Below the pieces are notes generated by a model. That model made no database searches and was not told where the DNA came from. It was given only the letters and a program-made list of their open reading frames with translations. Of a DNA stretch of 64,000 bases, positions 1 through 9,257 are shown in pieces. The position numbers were made by a program, and so were the translations under genes. Numbering within the stretch: the stretch's first letter is position 1; each line of letters starts with the position of its first letter. The stretch is from the NCBI GenBank assembly GCA_040080965.1, contig JBEBHH010000009.1, forward strand, positions 39,108 to 103,107. The letters are read 5' to 3'. The DNA comes from SHZI01 sp040080965 (lineage in GTDB: Bacteria > Pseudomonadota > Gammaproteobacteria > Steroidobacterales > GCA-2729495).

Positions 1-935
1 AGGGCGACACCCTCTGGGACATCTCCAGCATGTTCCTGCGGGACCCCTGGTACTGGCCCGAGATCTGGTACGTGAACCCCCAGGTCGAGAACCCACACCT
101 TATTTACCCCGGCGACGTGCTGACTCTGGTCTACGTGGACGGGCAACCCCAGATCCGGAGTTCCCGCGGCACCGCGGCGGCCAGCGGCACCGAGCGCCTG
201 TCCCCCCGGATTCGCGAGGAACAGCTGACCCAGGCAGTGACCACCATCCCCTACGACGTGATCGGGCCCTTCCTCGAAAAGGGCATGGTGCTCTCGAAGA
301 ACGAGATCGACGACCTGCCCCACGTCATCGCCCTGCGTGACGACCACCTGGTTGGCGCGTCGGGCAACGACGCCTACGTCCGGGGCGACGTTTCTGCGGT
401 CGAGTCCTCCTACAGCGTGGTGCACATCGGCGACAAGCTGGTGGACCCGGACGACGGTGACCTGCTGGGCTACGAGGGGATCTATGTGGCGGAAGGCCGC
501 GTGCGCCGCGGCGGCGACCCGGCCACCGTGACCCTGAGCGATTCCCACCGGGAAGCCATGAAGGGCGACCGGCTCGTAGCCCGGTCGGAGCCCCTGCCCC
601 TGCAGTTCGAGCCGCGTTCCCCGGACCGCCCGGTGGAGGGCCGCATCGTGCACGTCGTCGATGGCGTCACCCAGATCGGCCAGTACCAGGTCATCGTGAT
701 CAACCGGGGCGCCCGCGACGGGCTCGCGCCGGGCCACGTGCTGTCGGTGTGGCAGGTCGGCGACAAGGTCTCGGACGACGTCGATTCCAGCCTCTTCGGC
801 CGCAAAGTGCAGTTGCCGGACGAGCAGGCCGGGCTTCTAATGGTCTTCAAGACCTACGATCGCCTCAGCTACGCGCTCGTCGTGCGCGCCGAGGGGCCGA
901 TCCACACGCTCGACAAGGTTCGCAACCCGAGCTGA
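1..935 (+). CDS. LysM domain protein, 5' end cut by the window
   Basis: Only the C-terminal part is present; the frame is open from base 3, so the true start lies upstream. The first about 45 residues form a LysM module (GDTLWDISSMFLRDPWYW, then a PGDVL turn near residue 38 of the fragment), which binds peptidoglycan glycan chains. About 260 further residues have no motif I recognise apart from a repeated beta-rich appearance. The gene sits directly upstream of dprA, where gammaproteobacteria commonly carry a periplasmic LysM protein, so an envelope location is inferred. The signal peptide would be in the missing part. Confidence 0.85.
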   Translation, partial: GDTLWDISSMFLRDPWYWPEIWYVNPQVENPHLIYPGDVLTLVYVDGQPQIRSSRGTAAASGTERLSPRIREEQLTQAVTTIPYDVIGPFLEKGMVLSKNEIDDLPHVIALRDDHLVGASGNDAYVRGDVSAVESSYSVVHIGDKLVDPDDGDLLGYEGIYVAEGRVRRGGDPATVTLSDSHREAMKGDRLVARSEPLPLQFEPRSPDRPVEGRIVHVVDGVTQIGQYQVIVINRGARDGLAPGHVLSVWQVGDKVSDDVDSSLFGRKVQLPDEQAGLLMVFKTYDRLSYALVVRAEGPIHTLDKVRNPS

Positions 936-1021
936 TCCCGCTGCCAGACCCCGCCGGCTCCCCTCACCGGGACCGGCGGCATCCCGCGGCGGGCATCGGC
1001 CCCGCCGCAGGAAACACCACC

Positions 1022-1996
1022 GTGTCGCCCGAGAACTGGCTGGCCAGGCCCGACGCCCATCTGCTCACGCCCGCCGATGCCGGGTACCCGGCGCTGTTGC
1101 GGGAAATTTCCGACCCGCCGCCCCAGCTCTACGTCCGCGGCAATGTCCACGCGCTCTCGCTGCCGCAGCTGGCCATCGTGGGCAGCCGCAACGCCACGCC
1201 GGGCGGGGCCGACTCGGCCCACAGCTTTGCCTCCCACCTTGCCGCCCGCGGCTTCTGCATCACGAGCGGCCTGGCCGAAGGCATCGACGCGGCCGCCCAC
1301 CGGGGCGCACTCGCCGCCCCGGGCATTACCATCGCCGTGTGCGGCACCGGGCCCGACATCGTGTACCCGCGCCAGCACGAGGCGCTGGCCGACGAGATCG
1401 TCGCGAAGGGTGGCGCCATCGTGTCGGAGTTCGCGCCGGGCACGACGGTGTACCGCGCCAACTTTCCCCGCCGCAACCGGCTGATCAGCGGCCTCGCCGT
1501 CGGCACGCTCGTGGTCGAGGCCAGCCTGCGCAGCGGGGCGCTGATCACCGCGCGGCACGCGATGGAACAGGGGCGCGAAGTCTTCGCGATCCCCGGGTCG
1601 ATACATAATCCCGTCGCGCGCGGGTGCCATCACCTGATACGCAACGGCGCGAAACTGGTGGAGACGGCCGCCGACATCGTGGACGAGCTCGGCGGCCTGC
1701 TGGCCAGCCTGCGCGCCGGCGACGCGGCCGCGCGCGGCGATTTCGAGCTGGATGCCGCGCCGGGCAAGGTTGCCAGCGCGGCGGAGAGCGCCGGTGAAAA
1801 CGACGCGGACTACGCGCGGCTGCTGGCCTGCCTGGCGTGGGATCCCGTCGATGTGGACACCCTTGTCGCCCGCTCCGGATTGACGATCGGGGAGGTTTCC
1901 TCCATGCTCCTGCTGCTTGAAATGCAGGGTTCGGTGCGGGCACTCTCCGGTGGCCGCTATCAAAGGGCAGGAAAAAAAAGGAGCGTCGACACATGA
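1022..1996 (+). CDS. dprA: DNA-processing protein DprA
   Basis: A 324-residue DprA/Smf protein. It protects incoming single-stranded DNA and loads RecA during natural transformation. The Rossmann-like core shows AIVGSRNATPGG, SGLAEGIDAAAHRG, GTGPDIVYP, FPRRNRLISGL and SGALITARHAMEQGREV, all hallmarks of the family, followed by an acidic and alanine-rich linker and a C-terminal winged-helix segment. I start at the GTG at 1022 (MSPENWLARPDAHLL) because everything upstream in this frame overlaps the LysM gene and does not resemble DprA. The stop overlaps the smg start by 4 bp (ATGA), which suggests coupled translation. Confidence 0.93.
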   Translation: MSPENWLARPDAHLLTPADAGYPALLREISDPPPQLYVRGNVHALSLPQLAIVGSRNATPGGADSAHSFASHLAARGFCITSGLAEGIDAAAHRGALAAPGITIAVCGTGPDIVYPRQHEALADEIVAKGGAIVSEFAPGTTVYRANFPRRNRLISGLAVGTLVVEASLRSGALITARHAMEQGREVFAIPGSIHNPVARGCHHLIRNGAKLVETAADIVDELGGLLASLRAGDAAARGDFELDAAPGKVASAAESAGENDADYARLLACLAWDPVDVDTLVARSGLTIGEVSSMLLLLEMQGSVRALSGGRYQRAGKKRSVDT

Positions 1997-2478
1997 GCGA
2001 TACCGTTCTCGACGTCCTCCTGTACCTTTTCGAAACCTACTCCGACCAGGAACCCCCCGAATACAAAGCGGGGTCCGCTGACCAGGACGTGCTCCGCGAG
2101 GAACTGCTCAAGGCCGGCTTCGGCGAGCCCGAGGTCGACAGCGCCCTGGACTGGCTGGACGGCCTGAACGAGACCAGTGCGCCCTTCGCCGGCGTGCCGG
2201 GCGACCGCTCCATCCGCGTCTACAACGAGGTCGAGCTGCGTCGCCTGGACCTCGAGTGCCGGGGCTACCTGCTCTACCTGGAGCAGATCGGTATCCTCTC
2301 CCCCGCCCAGCGCGAGGTGGTCATCGACCGGCTCATGGCACTGGGCTCCGGGACGGTGGACAAGGAGCAGGTCAAGTGGGTGGTCCTCATGGTCCTCTTC
2401 GCGCAGCCGGGCCAGGAAACTGCCTTCTCGCGCATGGAAGATCTGGTCTTCGAGGAGAGCACTGGCGCAATGAATTGA
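1993..2478 (+). CDS. smg: Smg family protein (DUF494)
   Basis: A 161-residue Smg protein, a family of unknown function almost always found between dprA and topA in beta- and gammaproteobacteria. The N-terminus MSDTVLDVLLYLFETY and the later DLECRGYLLYLEQIGIL and DKEQVKWVVLMVLF segments are typical. The protein is acidic and predicted soluble. Its ATG overlaps the dprA stop. Family membership is secure from sequence and position; a biochemical role cannot be assigned. Confidence 0.93.
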   Translation: MSDTVLDVLLYLFETYSDQEPPEYKAGSADQDVLREELLKAGFGEPEVDSALDWLDGLNETSAPFAGVPGDRSIRVYNEVELRRLDLECRGYLLYLEQIGILSPAQREVVIDRLMALGSGTVDKEQVKWVVLMVLFAQPGQETAFSRMEDLVFEESTGAMN

Positions 2479-2546
2479 GCCAGTCCGCAACTGCCAGTTA
2501 ATCAAGCCGCGCTAGTGTCGCGGCTTCGTCGTCTATAGAGGATTGA

Positions 2547-5126
2547 ATGGCCAACGTCGTCGTCGTCGAGTCGCCCGCCAAGGCCAAGACCATCGAGAAG
2601 TACCTGGGCAAGGACTTCAAGGTGCTGGCCTCCTATGGCCATGTGCGCGACCTGCTCGAGAAGGACGGAGCCGTGGATCCGGAGCACGGGTACCTGATGA
2701 AGTACACCGTGGCGGAAGACAAAGAGAAGCACATCAACGCGATCGCCAGCGCCCTGAAGAAGGGCGACGCGCTCTACCTGGCGACGGACCCGGACCGGGA
2801 GGGCGAGGCGATTTCCTGGCACCTGCAGGAGGTGCTGGGCGAACGCGGCCTGCTCAAGGACCGGGACGTCTTCCGGGTGGTGTTCTACGAGATCACCGAG
2901 CGGGAAGTGAAGGAAGCCATCCTGAAGCCCCGCAAGGTCTCCATGGACCTGGTCAACGCCTACCGCACCCGCCGGGCCATGGACCACCTGATCGGCTTCA
3001 AGCTGTCGCCGCTCCTGTGGCGCAAGATCAGCCCCAAGCTGTCGGCCGGCCGCGTGCAGAGCCCCGCGCTGCGCATGCTGGTGTCCCGGGAGGAAGAGAT
3101 CGAGGCCTTCCGGAGCCAGGAGTACTGGTCCATCGAGGCCGCCACCGGCAAGGCGCCGGCGGTGTTTGCCGCCCGCCTCGTCGAGTACGCGGGCAAGAAG
3201 GTCATCGACACCTTCAACCGCGAGAAGCCCGAGACCTTCTCCTTCCAGAACGCCGCCCAGGCCACCGAGGCGAAGGAGACGCTCGAGACTGCCGCCGGCG
3301 GCCAGTTGCGCGTGAAGGCCGTCGAGCGCAGCCAGCGCCGGCGCCGTCCCGCGCCGCCGTTCACCACCTCGACCATGCAGCAGGAGGCTTCGCGCAAGCT
3401 CGGCTTCCGCGCCCGCAACACGATGCAGGTGGCCCAGAAGCTCTACGAGGGCATCGCCATCCCCGAGGGCACGGTCGGCCTGATCACCTACATGCGCACG
3501 GACTCCGTCAACCTGGCGAAGGAGGCCGTGGAGGACATCCGGACCTTCATCGTCGAGCGCTACGGCAAGGCCAGCCTGCCGGCCCAGCCCAACGTGTACA
3601 AGACGACGGCCAAGAATGCCCAGGAGGCCCACGAGGGCATCCGGCCCACCAGCATCCGCCGCGTGCCGGACGAGCTGCGCAGCTTCCTCTCGGACGAGCA
3701 GTTCAAACTCTATAGCCTGATCTGGAAGCGCACGATCGCCTCCCAGATGGAGCCGGCGGTGTACGACATGCTGGCCGTGGACCTGGTCCCCGCCCAGCGC
3801 GCCGAGGCCGGGCGCTTCCGGGCCACCGGCTCCACGCTGGTCAGCCCCGGCTTCATTGCGGTGTACCTCGAGGGCCGGGACGAGGAAGGCGACGACGACA
3901 CCGACGTGAAGCTGCCGTCGGTCCAGCAGGGCGACCTGCTGCCGCTGGAGGCCGTCAAGCCCGAGCAGCACTTCACCGAGCCGCCCGCCCGGTTTACCGA
4001 GGCGAGCCTCGTGAAGGCGCTGGAAGAGCGCGGCATCGGCCGGCCTTCCACCTACGCCACCATCATTTCCACGCTGCTGAACCGCAACTACGCGGAGCTG
4101 AAGGGCCGGGCGCTGAAGCCCACTGACGGCGGCCGCATCGTCAGCGGCTTCCTCACGACCAACTTCACGCGCTATGTGGACTACGACTTCACGGCCCACA
4201 TGGAAGACGAGCTCGACGAAGTCTCCCGCGGCGAGCGGGAGTGGGTGCCGGTGCTCGAGGAGTTCTGGAAGCCCTTCGCCGTGCTGCTGAAGGAGAAGGA
4301 GAAGTCCGTGACCCGCGAAGAGGCCGTGCAGGTGCGGGAGCTCGGCCAGGATCCCAACTCGGGCCGGCCCGTGTCGGCGCGCTTCGGCCGCTTTGGCCCC
4401 TTCATCCAGATCGGCACGCGGGACGACGAGGAAAAGCCGAAGTGGAAGGGCCTGCAGCCGGGCCAGAGCATGTTCAACATCCAGCTGCCCGAGGCGCTGG
4501 AGCTGTTCAAGCTGCCGCGGGCCCTGGGCCAGCTGCCCACCGGCGAGCCGGTGAGCACCAACACCGGCCAGTTCGGCCCCTACGTCCAGTACGAAACCCT
4601 GGACCAGGTCACGGGCGAGGTGAAGAAGAAGTACGTCTCCCTGCGCGAGCACGACCCCTACAAGATCACCCTCGAGGAAGCCATCGAGGTGATCCGCGCC
4701 AAGCAGGAAGCCGACGCCAACAAGCTGATCAAGGACTACGGCGTGGAAAACCTGCGCCTGCTCCGCGGCCGCTGGGGCCCCTACCTGACCGACGGCGAGA
4801 AGAATGCCCGCCTGCCCAAGGACCGGGAGCCGGAGACCATCACGCTGGATGAAGCCCGGGTGCTGATCCTGAACGCCCCGATGCCCAAGCGCCGCTGGGG
4901 CCGGCCCGTGGCCAAGAAGAAGGTCACGAAGAAGGCGGCGAAGAAGGCCTACGCCAAAACCAGTGCGATACCTGCCGACATCGCGGTTGCCGGCGGCAAC
5001 GGCGTGGCTGTGCCTGCCGCCGCGGCAGGCAAGAAGAAGACCCCGCGGAAGAAGGCTGCCGCGCGGAAGAAGGCCGCAGCCAAGCCCCGTAGTCCGGATC
5101 CGGCCCCCGGTTCCGACGGCGACTAA
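2547..5126 (+). CDS. topA: DNA topoisomerase I (type IA), cysteine-free
   Basis: An 859-residue type IA topoisomerase that relaxes negative supercoils. The TOPRIM domain opens with VVVESPAKAKTIEKYLG and has the acidic metal cluster TDPDREGEAI near residues 80-90. The catalytic tyrosine is Y315 in GLITYMRTDS. The C-terminal third holds topoisomerase C-terminal repeats (SARFGRFGPFIQIG, NTGQFGPYVQYE, GRWGPYLTDGEKNARLP) and ends in a lysine/alanine-rich tail. I see no cysteine in the whole protein, so the C4 zinc fingers of the E. coli enzyme are absent and probably replaced by these repeats and the basic tail, as in Xanthomonas-type enzymes. Confidence 0.97.
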   Translation: MANVVVVESPAKAKTIEKYLGKDFKVLASYGHVRDLLEKDGAVDPEHGYLMKYTVAEDKEKHINAIASALKKGDALYLATDPDREGEAISWHLQEVLGERGLLKDRDVFRVVFYEITEREVKEAILKPRKVSMDLVNAYRTRRAMDHLIGFKLSPLLWRKISPKLSAGRVQSPALRMLVSREEEIEAFRSQEYWSIEAATGKAPAVFAARLVEYAGKKVIDTFNREKPETFSFQNAAQATEAKETLETAAGGQLRVKAVERSQRRRRPAPPFTTSTMQQEASRKLGFRARNTMQVAQKLYEGIAIPEGTVGLITYMRTDSVNLAKEAVEDIRTFIVERYGKASLPAQPNVYKTTAKNAQEAHEGIRPTSIRRVPDELRSFLSDEQFKLYSLIWKRTIASQMEPAVYDMLAVDLVPAQRAEAGRFRATGSTLVSPGFIAVYLEGRDEEGDDDTDVKLPSVQQGDLLPLEAVKPEQHFTEPPARFTEASLVKALEERGIGRPSTYATIISTLLNRNYAELKGRALKPTDGGRIVSGFLTTNFTRYVDYDFTAHMEDELDEVSRGEREWVPVLEEFWKPFAVLLKEKEKSVTREEAVQVRELGQDPNSGRPVSARFGRFGPFIQIGTRDDEEKPKWKGLQPGQSMFNIQLPEALELFKLPRALGQLPTGEPVSTNTGQFGPYVQYETLDQVTGEVKKKYVSLREHDPYKITLEEAIEVIRAKQEADANKLIKDYGVENLRLLRGRWGPYLTDGEKNARLPKDREPETITLDEARVLILNAPMPKRRWGRPVAKKKVTKKAAKKAYAKTSAIPADIAVAGGNGVAVPAAAAGKKKTPRKKAAARKKAAAKPRSPDPAPGSDGD

Positions 5127-5153
5127 CGGTCCCGTCACCCGCCCAGCCCGGCC

Positions 5154-5723
5154 GTGACCGACGCCGTCTACCTGCCACCCCGCCTGCGCCAAGCGGCCGC
5201 CGTACTCCACGCGGGCGGCGTCGTCGCCTACCCCACCGAGGGCGTGTACGGGCTCGGTTGCCGGCCCGATGACGGCCGCGCGGTCCAGCACCTGCTCGAT
5301 CTCAAGCAGCGGCCCGTGTCGGCCGGTCTGATACTCATCGCCGCGAGCTTCGACCAACTGGCAGGCTGGATCGAACCGACGCCCCGGGAGATCCGCCAGC
5401 TCTCCGCTCCCCGGGCCGGACCGTTGACCTGGCTGGTCACGGCGGGTCCGCTCACCCCGGACTGGATCACGGGGACCCGGCCGATGGTCGCCATCCGCGT
5501 CACCCGCCACCCGGTGGCGGCGGGCCTCTGCCTCGCAGCCGGTCTGCCCCTGGTCTCCACCAGTGCCAACCGGCGCGGCAAGCCGCCGGCTCGTTCGGCG
5601 CTCGGAGCGCGGCTGCGTTTCGGCGCGCGGCTGGACCTGATCGTGGGTGGGGCCACGGGCGGCGCGGCGGGACCCACGGAGATCCGGGACGCCACGTCCG
5701 GGCGCGTGATCCGGGCGGGCTGA
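5154..5723 (+). CDS. tsaC: L-threonylcarbamoyladenylate synthase (Sua5/YciO/YrdC family)
   Basis: A 189-residue YrdC-fold protein that makes threonylcarbamoyl-AMP for the t6A37 modification of ANN-decoding tRNAs. Family features: VVAYPTEGVYGLGC near residue 25, the K/R nucleotide-binding stretch LKQRPVSAGLILI, and STSANRRGKPPA near residue 140. It starts with GTG at 5154, 27 bp after topA, and is probably co-transcribed. The dprA-smg-topA-tsaC order is conserved in related bacteria, which supports TsaC over the paralogue YciO. The length matches the short TsaC form with no Sua5 C-terminal domain. Confidence 0.9.
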   Translation: MTDAVYLPPRLRQAAAVLHAGGVVAYPTEGVYGLGCRPDDGRAVQHLLDLKQRPVSAGLILIAASFDQLAGWIEPTPREIRQLSAPRAGPLTWLVTAGPLTPDWITGTRPMVAIRVTRHPVAAGLCLAAGLPLVSTSANRRGKPPARSALGARLRFGARLDLIVGGATGGAAGPTEIRDATSGRVIRAG

Positions 5724-5785
5724 GGCCCTCGGAAACGCGTCGTGATGTACAGTTAGTGTCTATATAGTGGTGATATACCGGCAAC

Positions 5786-5815
5786 TTCTGCCAGTCCGGG
5801 AGGCTGTGCTAGTCT
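5786..5815 (+). promoter_or_regulatory. candidate sigma70-type promoter for the subtilase gene
   Basis: In the 151-bp gap before the subtilase, TTCTGC at 5786-5791 and TAGTCT at 5810-5815 are 18 bp apart, with TGC just before the -10-like box. The gap is also locally AT-richer (TATATAGTGGTGATATA around 5760). This is a weak match by eye only. Confidence 0.25.
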
Positions 5816-5874
5816 GCTCACTTAACAAAAACGGCTAAGCCTCTGCCGGGCAATAAGAAACGACAGGCCATCGA

Positions 5875-8800
5875 GTGCGATTATTTTCCCTTTTCCGCCG
5901 GCTGACCCCGCCCGGGCTCGTCCTGGGCCTGGCCTTGGGCGCCGGCATGTCCCTCGCCCCGCCCGCCGCCGTGGCCCAATCGGCCGCCGCGGAACGGGCG
6001 GCGGAAGGCGTGCGCCTCGTGCCGGTCCTGGCGGAGTCCGACGAGGTCGCCACCCGCGTCTACATCGTCCAGTTCCGGGAGGCGGCCGCCGTCGCCGAGC
6101 CCGGCGTCCGCCGGGAGGCCGGGCTCGATTCGGGCGAAGCCGTCGGCGCGCCGGTGGCCGGCGGCACGGACCGGCGCCGGGCCCGGGCCAGCGCCGTGCG
6201 CCGGGGCGAGAACCGCCGCCAGCGCTTCGACGCGGGGTCGCCCGCGGTCCGCCGCTACGCCGACCGCCTCACGGCCCGCCACGACGCCGCCCTCGACTCG
6301 GTCGGCGCCGGCAGCGACAAGCTCTACAGCTACCGCTACGCGCTGAACGGCTTTGCCGCCCGGCTGACGCCCGCCCAGGCCCGGAAGCTGCGGGCCCGCA
6401 AGGACGTCCGCAACGTCTGGGAAGACCGGCCGAAGTTCGTCGAGACCAACGACAGCGCCAACTTCCTCGGCCTCAACGACGGCAGCGGCGGCCTGCGCCG
6501 GGAGCTGAACCTGCGCGGCGAGAACATCGTCATCGGCGTCATCGACAGCGGCATCGCGCCGGGACACCCCAGCCTTGCCGACAAGGAGCAGGCCAGGCGG
6601 CCGCGGCTCTGCAAGTCCGGGTGGGGGCAATCGTCGCTGCTCGGACTCTGGCTCTGCCAGCGCTTCAGGAACAAGCCTGACACCGTCGCCTACAACCCGC
6701 TGCCCGGCTGGCAGGGCCAGTGCGAGGCCGGCGACGGCTTCCTCAGCACCTACTGCAACAACAAGCTGATCGGCGCCCGCTACTACATCGATGGCTTCCT
6801 CGAGGAAAACGACCTGGACGAGAACGAGTTCATCTCGCCCCGGGACGCCGACGGGCATGGCACGCACATCGCGACCACCGCCGCCGGCAATTTCGTCCAG
6901 GCCAGCCTGGCTGGCACGCAGATCGCCAAGATCAACGGCATGGCGCCACGGGCGCGCGTCGCCGTGTACAAGGCCTGCTGGCTCAGGCCCGGCGCCGCCC
7001 GGGGCACCTGCAGCACGGCTGACCTGGTCCGCGCGATCGAGGATGCGGTGGCCGACGGGGTCGACATCATCAACTACTCGATAGGCAGCGACGACGGCAT
7101 CACCGACGCCGACGACCTGGCGCTGCTGGCCGCCGCCAACGCGGGCGTGCTGACGATTGCGGCGGCCGGCAACGAGGGCCCCCTTCCGGAAACCATCAAC
7201 TCGCCGGCGGCGGCGCCCTGGGTGTTGGCCGTTGGTGCCTCCAGCCGGCGCGGCGACCGGTTCAGGGCGGCCATGCGGGTCAACAGCCCGGCCGCCGTGA
7301 AGAAGGACTATCCCGCGGTGGAGGCGGCCTTCACGCCGCGGCTCCGGGACGTGGGGCCCCTGACGCTCCGCCTGATCGAGGCGGACGACGGCATCGTCGG
7401 CACCTTCGATGGCGTTGCCGGCAGCACCTTCGACGGCTGTGAGACGCTGGTCAACGAGGCCGAGATCAAGGACCAGGCGGCCCTGATCCAGCGCGGCGGC
7501 TGCGATTTCGAGGTCAAGATCCGCAATGCCCAGACCGCCGGCGCGAAGGCGGTCGTGGTGTTCAGCAACCAGGGCGAGCCCATCGTCATGACCGTCACGC
7601 GCAGCTCCGTGGCCATCCCGGCGCTGATGATCGGCCAGGCCGACGGGCAGCTGCTCCGGGACCGGCTCGTGGATGAGGACCCGGTGGAAGTCACCCTGGA
7701 CAGCCGGATCTTCCTGACCGTCCGCGACCAGGGCAACCAGATGCAGGGCTTCTCCTCCCGCGGACCGAGCAGGTGGGAACCGAACATCCTGAAGCCGGAC
7801 GTGACCGCGCCGGGCGTGGACATCCTGGCCGGGCACACGCCGGACGTGGCCAACAACGTGCAGGGTGAACGCTTCCAGTACCTGTCGGGCACGTCCATGG
7901 CCGTGCCCCACGTGGCGGGCGTGGCCGCGCTGCTGAAGGAAGCCCATCCGGACTGGAGCCCCGCGGCGCTCAGGTCAGCACTGGTCACGACCACGCGGCA
8001 GGACATCCGCAAGGAAGACAATAGCACCGCCGCGGATCCCTTCGACTTCGGCGGCGGGCACCTGGTGCCCAACCTGGCGGTGAAGCCGGGCCTGGTCTAC
8101 GACGCGGGCACCAGCGACTACGACGCATTCCTGTGCGGCCTGGGCGAGTCGCGGCTGGACGTGGACTGCGCGGCGCTCGAAACGGCCGGATTCCCCGCGG
8201 AGGCGAGCGACCTCAACCAGCCGTCGATCGCCGTCGACGAGCTGGTCAGTTCCCGGGTGATCCGCCGCCGGGTAACGAACGTGGGCAATGCCGGCCAGTT
8301 CACCGCCAGCGTCATTGCGCCCACGACCATCGACGTGGAGGTGGCACCGTCGGTGCTGTCCCTGGCCACGGGCGAAAGCGCCGACGTGCAGATCACGCTC
8401 TCCACCGACAGCACCGACTTCGACGCCTGGCAGTTCGGCGCACTGACCTGGACCGGCGGCGGCGCGACCGTCCGCTCACCGCTGGCGATCCGCGCGCTGC
8501 GCTTCGCGTCGACCGTGCTGGTGCAGGAGACCGGTGCCGCCGGCAGCGCCGACGTGGCCCTGCGGGCCGGCTACTCCGGAAGCTACGAGGCGGTGCTGAG
8601 CGGGCTCGAAGCCAGCGGCCAGAGCCAGCCGGAGGACATCCAGCCCCAGCTCACCAGCAGCGTGGCGGAAGATCCGGACGACGTATACCAGTTCGTCCAG
8701 CCGGGGGCGGGCGCGCTTCCCGGCAGCGTCCGGCGCATTCCCATCATCGTCCCGGCGGGCACGCGGTACCTCCGGGTGGCGCTCTTCAACGGGAACAGCA

Positions 8801-9201
8801 GCCCCGGTGCGGACCTGGACCTCTACCTCTATTCCTGCCCGGGCTTTGGCACCTGCACGGAGAAGCCGGAACTGGCGAGCGTGGAGAGGGAGTCAAACGA
8901 AGCCATCAGCGTGATTCCCCGGGAGGGCGACGAGTTCGTCGCCACGGGTGAGTGGTACGTGGACGTGCACGGCTACGACGTCCCGACCGGCACCGCCGCC
9001 TTCCGCCTGTTCGTCTGGACCATCGGGGCCGACCGGGGCAACGCGACCGTCGACGGGCCGTCCAGCGTGTCGGCCGGGACCGACGACGTACTGTCGCTCA
9101 GCTGGCAGGGCCTGGAGGCCGGCCGCTACCTGGGCCTGATTTCCCACACGGACGGCGCCACCATCCTCGACCAGACCGTGATCGAGATCACCGCTCCCTG
9201 A
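5875..9201 (+). CDS. secreted subtilisin-like serine protease (S8) with PA and C-terminal domains
   Basis: A 1108-residue secreted subtilase. Layout: signal peptide (residues 1 to about 35, RRLTPPGLVLGLALGAGM then AVAQS); inhibitor I9-like propeptide (VYIVQFREAA, then LYSYRYALNGFAARLTPAQA); catalytic domain with D224 (VIDSG), H328 (GHGTH), oxyanion N433 (AAGNEG) and S674 (SGTSMAVPHVAG). A protease-associated (PA) domain is inserted between N433 and S674 (GGCDFEVKIRNAQTAGAKAV), as in plant-type subtilases. After S674 come an Fn3-like domain (residues about 770-860) and a PPC-like segment (YLRVALFNGNSSPGADLDLY). GTG start, directly before the signal peptide. Probably an exported, autoprocessed protease; substrate unknown. 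It stands alone between tsaC and the HDOD gene. Confidence 0.92.
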   Translation: MRLFSLFRRLTPPGLVLGLALGAGMSLAPPAAVAQSAAAERAAEGVRLVPVLAESDEVATRVYIVQFREAAAVAEPGVRREAGLDSGEAVGAPVAGGTDRRRARASAVRRGENRRQRFDAGSPAVRRYADRLTARHDAALDSVGAGSDKLYSYRYALNGFAARLTPAQARKLRARKDVRNVWEDRPKFVETNDSANFLGLNDGSGGLRRELNLRGENIVIGVIDSGIAPGHPSLADKEQARRPRLCKSGWGQSSLLGLWLCQRFRNKPDTVAYNPLPGWQGQCEAGDGFLSTYCNNKLIGARYYIDGFLEENDLDENEFISPRDADGHGTHIATTAAGNFVQASLAGTQIAKINGMAPRARVAVYKACWLRPGAARGTCSTADLVRAIEDAVADGVDIINYSIGSDDGITDADDLALLAAANAGVLTIAAAGNEGPLPETINSPAAAPWVLAVGASSRRGDRFRAAMRVNSPAAVKKDYPAVEAAFTPRLRDVGPLTLRLIEADDGIVGTFDGVAGSTFDGCETLVNEAEIKDQAALIQRGGCDFEVKIRNAQTAGAKAVVVFSNQGEPIVMTVTRSSVAIPALMIGQADGQLLRDRLVDEDPVEVTLDSRIFLTVRDQGNQMQGFSSRGPSRWEPNILKPDVTAPGVDILAGHTPDVANNVQGERFQYLSGTSMAVPHVAGVAALLKEAHPDWSPAALRSALVTTTRQDIRKEDNSTAADPFDFGGGHLVPNLAVKPGLVYDAGTSDYDAFLCGLGESRLDVDCAALETAGFPAEASDLNQPSIAVDELVSSRVIRRRVTNVGNAGQFTASVIAPTTIDVEVAPSVLSLATGESADVQITLSTDSTDFDAWQFGALTWTGGGATVRSPLAIRALRFASTVLVQETGAAGSADVALRAGYSGSYEAVLSGLEASGQSQPEDIQPQLTSSVAEDPDDVYQFVQPGAGALPGSVRRIPIIVPAGTRYLRVALFNGNSSPGADLDLYLYSCPGFGTCTEKPELASVERESNEAISVIPREGDEFVATGEWYVDVHGYDVPTGTAAFRLFVWTIGADRGNATVDGPSSVSAGTDDVLSLSWQGLEAGRYLGLISHTDGATILDQTVIEITAP

Positions 9202-9257
9202 CGCGCCCACCGCCCATACTTTCCGCGGGCAGCGGCGTTCACCAGGGGCGGCAGACC

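Noticed and set aside
749..1021. N-terminal extension of the dprA frame
   Set aside because: It overlaps the LysM gene in another frame and its Arg/Gly-rich translation is not DprA-like.
2502..5510. A 1002-codon open frame antisense to topA and tsaC, and similar long antisense frames at 5881-7947, 13995-15986, 37275-39218 and elsewhere
   Set aside because: These are shadows of real genes in very GC-rich DNA, where stops are rare. Their translations are low-complexity (H, R, G, A, V, D) and match no family.
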